Assembly: GCA_050946935.1 (NCBI GenBank)
Contig: JBMNVR010000012.1
Location: 11,234-75,233 of the forward strand
Reading direction: 5' to 3'
DNA from: UQRS01 sp050946935
GTDB taxonomy: Bacteria > Bacillota > Clostridia > Oscillospirales > Acutalibacteraceae
Length of the DNA: 64,000 nucleotides
Part shown: piece by piece, positions 46,072 to 53,806 of the stretch
Layout of the letters: the number at the start of each line of letters is the position of its first letter
Position numbering within the stretch: position 1 is the stretch's first letter
Notes under the pieces: model-generated
Told to the model about the DNA's origin: nothing
Seen by the model: only the letters and a program-made list of their open reading frames with translations
Databases searched by the model: none
Program-made: the position numbers and the translations under genes

Positions 46072-48804
46072 ATGACACAACGGATTGCGTCGGGAGTTTT
46101 ATCATTTGTTTTAATTTTCTGCCTGCTTATTTCGGCCGCATTACCGGTCGGTGCGGCGGGAACGGGGAATGCGGCTGGAATCGAATATGCCTTTTTGTAT
46201 GAAGAACCCGGCCTGGCCGGCGGGTCTGTAACAATCCACAATGCCTCCCTGTCGGGAAAGGTGGCCCTGTGCTGGGCCTCCCGTGGGCAGGCGCTCGAGG
46301 GGTATTCTCCTTTGGCGGAGGTGGAGCTGGCCCCTGCGGCCGACACGGTGGTCGAGGTGCAGAAGTTTACCGCCATCCCGGAAGGCGCGCAGCAGCTTGC
46401 CTGCTATCAGGACGGCGTCCTGGTGCCTTCCCTGATCTATACCATTCCGGCCGGGAAGCGCACCGCTTTGGGAAAGAAGCTGTATTCCTTCGGCAGCGTG
46501 TCAGACGTGCACCTGCCGACCAACGATGGGGATGATTTTCGGCGCGCGCTGGCATTTTTTAAGGCATATGGCTGTTCCTTCGTCGGCATTTCGGGCGATA
46601 TTGCCAACGACGGCAGCGCCGCTCAGTTGGAGATGTATCAGAGCATTGTCTCGCCCTATGATGACAGTATGCCGGTTTATGTCTCGGCCGGGAATCACGA
46701 TGCCCAGGGCGGCGGGCTGAATCAAGCCCAGTGGGAGCAGTACACCGGACACCCGCAGCAATTTGTGATCGAGGAGCCGACGACCGGCGATATCTTTATT
46801 TTTTTAGGGGATAACAACTGGCCCAACGATTCCAATAATCAGACGGTTCTGACCATGGCGCAGATCAACTGGCTGGCCGACCGGTTGGAGATGTACAAGG
46901 ATCGCCGGGTGTACCTGTATCAGCATGTGTTTCTGGGGGATACCTGCGGAGAGGTGTACGACGCCGCCGGCAATCCGGTTTACGGCGTCTGGTTTAAGCC
47001 TGACCGTGTGGAGGAGAACGCCTATCGCGACCTGATGCGGAAATACAACAACGTCACCTGGTTCAGTGGGCATTCCCACTGGAAATATTATCTGCAAAGC
47101 AACAACGCCGACCTCAATGTCTATGATGGGGCGGGGGAGTATTGCCAGATGGTGCATATCCCCAGCCTGACCGTTCCGCGCGATTACATTGACGGCGAAC
47201 GGGTGGAGGACAGTGCCAATTCCGAAGGGTACATCGTCGACGTGTATCGGGACTATACCGTTTTGCGCGGCTACGATTTTGAAAACGGACAGCACTATGC
47301 TTACGCGACCTACGCTCTCAGCCGGGCGGTGTCGGCCGAGCCGGAGATTGCACACTTTTCCGTTTCTCCCGGCGAGGTGTATCTGGTTCCCGGAGGCAGC
47401 GCGGCTCTTTCGGCCAAGGTAGTTGGGCGAAACGGTGCGGACGAAGGGGTCGACTGGTTTTCCGACGTGGGGGAGAAACTGGCCGTATCGTCTGACGGGC
47501 GGCTGCGTGCGGCGGCCGATCTCGCATACGGCGACTATACGGTGACGGCCGTTTCCCGCGCCGATCCTGAGAAAACCTGTACGGTTCGGGTGATGGTCGG
47601 AACGGAGGACGGTTCGAAAACGTATCCCTATCTGATCAAAAATACGGAGGATTTTCTGCGCCTTACCGCCGCAATGAACGCAGGAGAGACCTATCGGGAT
47701 AAATATTTTCTGCAAACGGCTGATATCACGCTGCCGGAAGGGTACGGCGGCGTCGGGAATACAAAGGAATTCCTTGGAATTTATAACGGGAACGGATATA
47801 CCATCCGCGCGACGCTGCAACATGACAACCGAAACACCCTGTTCGGTTATATTGGAAACGACAGCTCGCAGGGCATTTTAATGAATCTTTGCGCTGATGT
47901 AACGGTCAAATCGGCTGAGTACGGTTCGGGCATGGCTTATTCTATCCGGCGGTATGGGCTGGCGATCAACTGCTATTCAGTTTCCGATGTGACGGCCGGC
48001 GGCCGGGCATCCTGCCTCTTCTCCTCGGTGTATGGCTATGCGTACAACTGCTTTGGCGCGGGGCAGACGCGCAGCACCGGCGGAGAATCGACCGGCGGCG
48101 TCGCGGCGCAGTGGAACGGTGCCTCCGACCGCCTGCAAAATGTTTTTTATCTGGATACCTGCGGCGCGGGCGGCTCCGCCTCTTCCAACGCGGCGGGGCA
48201 GAAGAATATGACGGCGGCCGATCTTGCCGGCACGGCCTTTTTTGCCGAGCTGCGTGCGGGAGCGCAGATGGCTGACAGCTTCCTTGCTGCGAACGGATTT
48301 GTTTCGGTTTCGGCGGCCGATCTTTCGGACTGGAAAGCGGGAGAAAACCGTCCCGCCTTCCGGCAAAAGGAGGGGGAAGTGGGAATCTCCGCTTGCCGGA
48401 TCGGCGGTGTGGATGCCGCGATTGAAGACGGGCGTATTGTGGTAACGCTGCCGAAAGGAACCGACCTTTCTGCCCTTTCCTGGGAAATCGTCTTGAAGGG
48501 AGAAAAGGCATCCTGTGATCTGAAGGAAGAAGTGGTCGATTTCTCTGATCCGGTGTGCTTTGCTGTCCGGGCCGAAAACGGGCTGCTGCAAACCTATACC
48601 GTTCTGGCAACGGCAGAGAGCGGGCGCCCGGGCGATGTGGACCAGGATGGAGCGGTCACCGTCTCCGACGTGGTGGAGCTGCGGAAAATCATCGTTGTGG
48701 GGAACTGGACGGCCGTACAGTTTGCGGCCGGAAATCTGGACGGGGACGAAACCTTGTCGGTCAGCGACGTGGTAGAGCTGCGAAAAAGGATTGTTCGCGG
48801 GTAA
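46072..48804 (+). CDS. Secreted calcineurin-like phosphoesterase with Ig-like domain and dockerin
   Basis: 910 residues from ATG 46072 (AGAAGG upstream), with a signal peptide ending near VGAAG. The metallophosphoesterase domain (about 130-420) has SDVHLP (D145, H147), GDIAND, GNHDAQG and FSGHSHW, the full set of dinuclear metal ligands. An Ig-like domain (about 425-515) follows, then a GLUG-like beta-repeat region (EFLGIYNGNGYTI onward), another beta domain, and a two-repeat dockerin at the C-terminus. It is probably surface attached through a cohesin encoded elsewhere. The substrate is unknown; relatives hydrolyse phosphodiesters or nucleotides. Confidence 0.88.
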   Translation: MTQRIASGVLSFVLIFCLLISAALPVGAAGTGNAAGIEYAFLYEEPGLAGGSVTIHNASLSGKVALCWASRGQALEGYSPLAEVELAPAADTVVEVQKFTAIPEGAQQLACYQDGVLVPSLIYTIPAGKRTALGKKLYSFGSVSDVHLPTNDGDDFRRALAFFKAYGCSFVGISGDIANDGSAAQLEMYQSIVSPYDDSMPVYVSAGNHDAQGGGLNQAQWEQYTGHPQQFVIEEPTTGDIFIFLGDNNWPNDSNNQTVLTMAQINWLADRLEMYKDRRVYLYQHVFLGDTCGEVYDAAGNPVYGVWFKPDRVEENAYRDLMRKYNNVTWFSGHSHWKYYLQSNNADLNVYDGAGEYCQMVHIPSLTVPRDYIDGERVEDSANSEGYIVDVYRDYTVLRGYDFENGQHYAYATYALSRAVSAEPEIAHFSVSPGEVYLVPGGSAALSAKVVGRNGADEGVDWFSDVGEKLAVSSDGRLRAAADLAYGDYTVTAVSRADPEKTCTVRVMVGTEDGSKTYPYLIKNTEDFLRLTAAMNAGETYRDKYFLQTADITLPEGYGGVGNTKEFLGIYNGNGYTIRATLQHDNRNTLFGYIGNDSSQGILMNLCADVTVKSAEYGSGMAYSIRRYGLAINCYSVSDVTAGGRASCLFSSVYGYAYNCFGAGQTRSTGGESTGGVAAQWNGASDRLQNVFYLDTCGAGGSASSNAAGQKNMTAADLAGTAFFAELRAGAQMADSFLAANGFVSVSAADLSDWKAGENRPAFRQKEGEVGISACRIGGVDAAIEDGRIVVTLPKGTDLSALSWEIVLKGEKASCDLKEEVVDFSDPVCFAVRAENGLLQTYTVLATAESGRPGDVDQDGAVTVSDVVELRKIIVVGNWTAVQFAAGNLDGDETLSVSDVVELRKRIVRG

Positions 48805-48942
48805 AATTGCTTTTTTCACCAACAGCTACATAGGCTTTTGATGGGAGTGACCCCTGATTCGCCGGAAGGCAAAATCAAATCGAACAGGCGACACCGTTTT
48901 ACAAAGACTGCATATATATTTTAGAAAAACTACAAATTTCTA

Positions 48943-48971
48943 TTGACTTGACTTTATTTCGATAGTATAAT
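48943..48971 (+). promoter_or_regulatory. Promoter of the PiT phosphate transporter operon
   Basis: TTGACT (48943-48948), 17 bases, TATAAT (48966-48971). About 195 bases of leader follow before the start codon. Confidence 0.8.
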
Positions 48972-48977
48972 GTGTTC

Positions 48978-49167
48978 CACTGGGATAAGTGGTGGAGTCT
49001 GTCATAGAGAGCGATTTGTATCTCTATTTATTCACAGTAGTTTCCTTGCAAATTCTGAATAAAGAGGCCAAGCGCGCTGATTCGCAGCTTTTTATTCCGG
49101 GTGCAAAGGGCAGAGCTTCTATCCGGGAAGTTTTGCCCTTTTATTTTGTCTTGTTTGGGGAGTGTTT
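48978..49167 (+). promoter_or_regulatory. Structured leader with attenuator-like terminator before the PiT gene
   Basis: The segment TGAATAAA (49056-49063) can pair with TTTATTCA upstream (49027-49034) or with TTTATTC downstream (49091-49097), not both. An intrinsic-terminator hairpin follows: AAAGGGCA (49105-49112) with TGCCCTTT (49134-49141), with CTTC/GAAG inside and a T-rich run after it, ending just before the ribosome binding site GGGGAG. This is the layout of a transcription attenuator or riboswitch. No known class is recognised, and no T-box TGGNACC is present. Confidence 0.55.
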
Positions 49168-50220
49168 ATGGACGTTTCATTTTCAGCTTTTTTGCAGGGA
49201 ATGGTTGCAAGCCCGGTTTTGTTGGTTACGGTGCTTTTGACGCTGGGTGTTATCTTTGTAAATGGGTGGACCGACGCGCCGAACGCGATCGCGACCTGCA
49301 TCACTACACGATGTATGCGTGTTCGAAGCGCAATATGGATGAGTGCTGTTTTTAATTTTCTGGGCGTGTTCGTGATGACGCAGATCAACAGCTCGGTAGC
49401 CAGCACCATCAGCAACATGGTGGATTTCGGGGGCAACACGCGGGAGGCGATGATCGCCCTGTGCGCGGCGCTGTTTTCTATCGTCGTTTACAGTGTGGGG
49501 GCATCTTATTTTGGAATTCCCACCAGTGAAAGCCATAGCTTGATTGCCGGGTTATCGGGCGCCGCGATCGCAATACATAATGGAGTCGGCGGCATTAATA
49601 TGAAAGAATGGGCCAAGGTGTTGTACGGCTTGGCACTCAGCTTGATTCTCGGCTTTGTAATTGGCTGGATTATTTGCAAATTGGTCAGCTTGATTTGTGC
49701 CCGCATGGATCGTCGGAAAACCAATTTCTTTTTCCGGGGCGCGCAAATTTTTGGGGCTGCGGCTATGAGCTTTATGCACGGTGCGCAGGATGGCCAAAAA
49801 TTCATCGGAGTTCTGTTTTTGGGGCTGGCTTTTTCGCATGGACAGAGCGGGGTTGAAGGGGTCTCGATTCCCATTTGGCTGATGCTGTTGTGCAGTGTGG
49901 TTATGGCGTCCGGCACCAGCGTGGGCGGAGAAAAAATCATCAAATCGGTCGGAATGGATATGGTGAAGCTGGAAAAATATCAGGGGTTTTCCGCCGATCT
50001 TGCCGCTGCGTTTTGCCTTCTGTTCTCCAGCTTATTCGGCATTCCGGTCTCGACCACCCATACAAAAACGACGGCCATTATGGGCGTTGGCGCGGTGCGC
50101 CGTCTGTCCGCCATCAACTTCGGCGTCGTCAAGGATATGCTGCTCACCTGGGTGTTCACCTTTCCGGGCTGCGGCCTGATCAGCTTTGTGATGGCTAAGC
50201 TGTTTCTCGCCGTGTTTTAA
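49168..50220 (+). CDS. PiT-family inorganic phosphate transporter
   Basis: 350 residues with about ten membrane helices and the duplicated PiT signatures NGWTDAPNAIATCITTR near the N-terminus and GIPVSTTHTKTTAIMGVGAV near the C-terminus. These proteins couple phosphate (as metal-phosphate) uptake to protons or sodium. ATG 49168 is 6 bases from GGGGAG. It is followed 56 bases later by a DUF47 gene, the classic partner. Confidence 0.93.
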   Translation: MDVSFSAFLQGMVASPVLLVTVLLTLGVIFVNGWTDAPNAIATCITTRCMRVRSAIWMSAVFNFLGVFVMTQINSSVASTISNMVDFGGNTREAMIALCAALFSIVVYSVGASYFGIPTSESHSLIAGLSGAAIAIHNGVGGINMKEWAKVLYGLALSLILGFVIGWIICKLVSLICARMDRRKTNFFFRGAQIFGAAAMSFMHGAQDGQKFIGVLFLGLAFSHGQSGVEGVSIPIWLMLLCSVVMASGTSVGGEKIIKSVGMDMVKLEKYQGFSADLAAAFCLLFSSLFGIPVSTTHTKTTAIMGVGAVRRLSAINFGVVKDMLLTWVFTFPGCGLISFVMAKLFLAVF

Positions 50221-50276
50221 ACGGCAGCAAGGTAGGAAGAATACAGGACAAGATTATTTAATATAGGAGTAGAGCC

Positions 50277-50900
50277 ATGTCGAAAAAACAAGATGCTTTT
50301 TATTTTCAAAATTTTATCGCCTGTGCAGACTGCGCCTGCCAGGCGGCACACCTGCTGGAAGAGACAATGCGGTGTTTTGACCCGGATGCGCTGTCGGACA
50401 AGCTGGATGAAATGCATGAGATTGAACATGCTGCCGACGCAAAAAAGCATACGCTTCTGGATACGCTGGTCAAGGCTTTTATTACGCCGATCGAGCGGGA
50501 AGATATCATTCAGATGAGCCAGAATATTGACGAAATAACCGATAAAATCGAGGATGTGCTGATCCGGATTTATTATAATCATGTCCGCAGCATCCGTCCC
50601 GACGCTTTGGAATTGGTCAAGGTAGTAATCCTTTGCTGTGAAGAGGTGCAAAAGCTTCTGAATGAGTTTGCGGATTTCAAGCATTCCAAAAGTCTTCACG
50701 ATCATATTATTCATATCAATTCTCTGGAGGAAGAGGCGGACAAGCTGTACATTTCCTGCATGTATGACCTGCATGGCTCGGACAGCGATCTGCTGGATGT
50801 GATCGCGTGGCGTGAAATTTACACCTATTTGGAAAAGTGCGCGGATGCGGGTGAGCACATAGCCGATACGGTGGAAAGCATTGTGATGAAAAACAGTTGA
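50277..50900 (+). CDS. DUF47 (PhoU-like) protein
   Basis: 207 residues, helical, with repeats like EIEHAADAKKHTLLDTLVKAF and EEEADKLYISCMYDL typical of the DUF47/TIGR00153 family, which regulates PiT transporters. TAGGAG precedes the ATG. It is co-transcribed with the PiT gene. Confidence 0.92.
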   Translation: MSKKQDAFYFQNFIACADCACQAAHLLEETMRCFDPDALSDKLDEMHEIEHAADAKKHTLLDTLVKAFITPIEREDIIQMSQNIDEITDKIEDVLIRIYYNHVRSIRPDALELVKVVILCCEEVQKLLNEFADFKHSKSLHDHIIHINSLEEEADKLYISCMYDLHGSDSDLLDVIAWREIYTYLEKCADAGEHIADTVESIVMKNS

Positions 50901-51206
50901 CGGCTTAAAAAAAGGCTGTCGGCTCTTGTGTGTGATGTCTCGACCGTCTGTGGCGGCATGCGGCAATCTGTGATCCGCTGCGAATGCGGGCCGGACCCGA
51001 CCCTTTGTGTATCGCACCATCGCCTTTTTTACGGCCGGAAAGGCATATGCCGTCCTTAAAATGTATAGAATAATGCCGAGCGCCGCCTGGACAAGGGGAA
51101 CGGCACCACCGCGAGGCGCGCGTGACTGTGCCGGTGTCCTTGCCAACAGCCACAGGATAGATTTATCTGCAACCGTTTTATGAATAGAGTGAAGAGATGA
51201 GGCAAT
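50901..51206 (+). other. Intergenic region with a compound hairpin
   Basis: 306 bases without a gene. CAAGG..CGGCAC (51092-51106) can pair with GTGCCG..CCTTG (51128-51142) around an inner CGCG hairpin. It may be an operator or an RNA element before the DUF368 gene. Confidence 0.35.
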
Positions 51207-52109
51207 ATGAAAAATTTTGCAAATAGCGATACAACGACACGGGAAGACTGCTCGAAAAAAAAGAACGCAAGCTCGGTTTCCGGCAATGCAAACCTTATTA
51301 TGCGCCTGATTCATGGCGCGATTATCGGGCTGGGCGCTGTTTTGCCGGGTGTATCAGGCGGCGTGCTCTGCGTTGTTTTCGGTGTGTATAAACCGATCAT
51401 GGAGCTGCTGTCTCATCCTTTTCGGGCCGTCAGAAAATATACGCGCCTGTTGATTCCGATTGTCATCGGATTTGTTTTCGGTTTTCTGGGCATTTCCAAG
51501 CTTCTCGGCGTTTTGCTGGAGGCATATCCCGATCCGTCGGTTTGCTTTTTTGCGGGACTGATTCTGGGAATGCTGCCTTCCCTTTTTCGCGAGGCGGGGA
51601 AGGAGGGACGCGGGAAAGGTTCTTTTGTTTCCCTGGGGTTGGCGTTTGCCGTCGCGCTCGCTTTACTTCTGGGGCTGAATACCATTTCTTTTTCCGTACG
51701 TCCGGGCTTTGCCTGGTACCTTTTCTGCGGCTTTTGCATCGCGCTGAGTATTATTGCCCCGGGAATGAGCTTTTCCACCTTGCTGATGCCATTGGGCTTA
51801 TACACGCCGCTGATCGTCGGAATCGGGAATATGGATTTCGGCGTTCTTCTGCCCGCGGGAATCGGGGCGCTTTTGACAATTATCCTGTTGGCCAAGGCAG
51901 TGACCAAGCTGATGGAACGTCATTATTCCGTTGTGTTTCATGCCATAATCGGTATTGTAATTGCCGCTACGCTGGTGATTATTCCTTTCCACAGCTTTGT
52001 AAGCAGCGCAGGCACCGGCCTAATCAACAGCGCCTGTATTTTTATAGGAATCGGAATTGCGCTTTTGCTGGATCGGTTTAATCAAAAGTTCGAAATCTCT
52101 GAATCTTAA
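51207..52109 (+). CDS. DUF368 membrane protein
   Basis: 300 residues with about eight hydrophobic segments and the DUF368 hallmark IIGLGAVLPGVSGGVLCVV near the N-terminus and GMSFSTLLMPLGLYTP later. From memory, family members have been linked to polyprenyl-phosphate recycling; treat that as a hypothesis. GATGAGGC precedes ATG 51207. Confidence 0.9.
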   Translation: MKNFANSDTTTREDCSKKKNASSVSGNANLIMRLIHGAIIGLGAVLPGVSGGVLCVVFGVYKPIMELLSHPFRAVRKYTRLLIPIVIGFVFGFLGISKLLGVLLEAYPDPSVCFFAGLILGMLPSLFREAGKEGRGKGSFVSLGLAFAVALALLLGLNTISFSVRPGFAWYLFCGFCIALSIIAPGMSFSTLLMPLGLYTPLIVGIGNMDFGVLLPAGIGALLTIILLAKAVTKLMERHYSVVFHAIIGIVIAATLVIIPFHSFVSSAGTGLINSACIFIGIGIALLLDRFNQKFEISES

Positions 52110-52215
52110 AGTTTGAAATCGGCGAACCGTGTATGTCTGAAAACTTATCGGGCCTTTTCAGGCGCGATGGTTGATAAATCAAAATTTTAATACGAGGGGA
52201 GCTGTCTTTTCATTT

Positions 52216-53616
52216 ATGGACAAGCACACAAAAACAGTCGGATATCTTCCGGACGAACGGCCGAGCGCCGGAAAACTGCTGCTCTATGCGATACAGCAGG
52301 TCATTGTTATGTTTCCGGCTACAGTTACGGTCGCGCTGGTTACGGGGTTTCAGGTATCTACGACAATCTTCGCAAGCGGCCTGGCCACGCTTTGCTTCAT
52401 CCTGATCACGGGGCGTAAGATCCCTTTGTATTACGGATCCAGTTTTGCGTATTTGACGGCGATTGCCAGCATGTGCGCTGCCGAGGGGTTTGAAAAAATC
52501 GACGGTATTCTTCCGACCGAGGCGATTCAGTACGCGCAGTTCGGCATCATTCTTTCCGGCCTGATTTCTATCGCCGCAGGTCTGCTGGTGCGCTTCTGTG
52601 GGAGAGAGGCGGTTGAAAAGGTGCTTCCGCCGTCGATTACCGGTCCGGTTGCGATGATTATCGGCCTGACGCTGGCCGGTAACGCGCTGGGCGACGCGAT
52701 TCCGCAGACCAGTGCTGAGCTCCCCGCGGCGAATCAGTATTGGTGGATTGGGGTAAGCTTGGTAACGCTGATTTCTACGATTGTGTATTCCAAGTATTTA
52801 AGAGGATTTTTGGGACAGCTTCCTCTGCTGCTCGGTGCGTTAACCGGATGTGCGTTTGCCGGTATCCTCTATTTTGCGGGCGGGGTCAACCTGTTCCGTG
52901 AAATGCCGGCCGCCGCGTTGGAGGCCTCTGCGTGGAAGCTGGGGGATGGCTCGATATTCGCGGTGCCTGCGTTCTCGCTCCCCAAGGTGTCCTGGGCGGC
53001 GGTTGCTGCAATTATGCCCATTGCCATCGCAACCATTCCCGAATCGACGGCGCACATGTATCAGCTTGATATTTATGTAAACGACGTCGCCCGCAGAAAG
53101 GGCAAGAAGATGAAATACAGCCTGATTGATATGCTGGACCGCAATCTGATCGGCGACGGTATCTGCGACATGATTTCCGGCTTTGTCGGCGGGCCGGCCG
53201 GCACCAATTATGGCGAGAACATCAGCACGATGGCCATCACCAAGGTGTTTTCGGTTCCGGTTCTGGTTGTGGCGGCGATTTTCGCGATGGTAATCAGCTT
53301 TTTCACTCCGTTGATTCAGGTGATTTATGGTATTCCGCTGGCCGTTATCGGCGGACTGGAAATTTATCTTTTCGGCGCGATCGCCGCGCAGGGAATTGCA
53401 ATCATGATTGATAAAAAGGTCGATATGTTTTCGTCCAAGAATATTGCGGTCATTGCCTCTATTATGGTAATCGGTATCGGCGGAAACTATGCCTTCGGCG
53501 GCAATATTCCCTTTTTCGGGCTGGAGGTTCCCTGTATCGCCGGCGCGGCCATCTTTGGCATACTGCTGAATTTACTGCTCAGCATTGGGGAGAAAAAGGC
53601 GCCTGACGTTGAGTAA
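52216..53616 (+). CDS. NCS2 family uracil/xanthine permease
   Basis: 466 residues with 12-14 predicted membrane helices. It contains ALVTGFQVSTTIFASGL near the start and the family motif region FVGGPAGTNYGENISTMAI around residue 330. It moves uracil or xanthine, probably with protons. ATG 52216 is chosen although GAGGGGAG is about 14 bases away; the in-frame TTG 52171 is the alternative. A terminator follows. Confidence 0.92.
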   Translation: MDKHTKTVGYLPDERPSAGKLLLYAIQQVIVMFPATVTVALVTGFQVSTTIFASGLATLCFILITGRKIPLYYGSSFAYLTAIASMCAAEGFEKIDGILPTEAIQYAQFGIILSGLISIAAGLLVRFCGREAVEKVLPPSITGPVAMIIGLTLAGNALGDAIPQTSAELPAANQYWWIGVSLVTLISTIVYSKYLRGFLGQLPLLLGALTGCAFAGILYFAGGVNLFREMPAAALEASAWKLGDGSIFAVPAFSLPKVSWAAVAAIMPIAIATIPESTAHMYQLDIYVNDVARRKGKKMKYSLIDMLDRNLIGDGICDMISGFVGGPAGTNYGENISTMAITKVFSVPVLVVAAIFAMVISFFTPLIQVIYGIPLAVIGGLEIYLFGAIAAQGIAIMIDKKVDMFSSKNIAVIASIMVIGIGGNYAFGGNIPFFGLEVPCIAGAAIFGILLNLLLSIGEKKAPDVE

Positions 53617-53650
53617 TTTTTAGCGCCCGAATAGCGCAATACAAAACATA

Positions 53651-53698
53651 AGCCAGCTGCAAGCGTACATCTGTTTACACTTGCGGCTGGCTATTTTT
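53651..53698 (+). terminator. Terminator after the NCS2 permease
   Basis: AGCCAGCTGCAAG (53651-53663) pairs with CTTGCGGCTGGCT (53680-53692) with one wobble, followed by TTTTT. Confidence 0.88.
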
Positions 53699-53806
53699 GT
53701 TTTCACCGATGAGGACGAGATAGATTTCGCTGCCCGAGCAGAAGGTAACCTATGGCGGCGCTATTAAGTTATGACAGAAAAGTAAAAAGCGCTTGCCATC
53801 TGGCGA

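Noticed and set aside
48972..49167. T-box riboswitch before the PiT gene
   Set aside because: The T-box antiterminator signature TGGNACC and a specifier loop are missing, and the gene is not related to amino acids.
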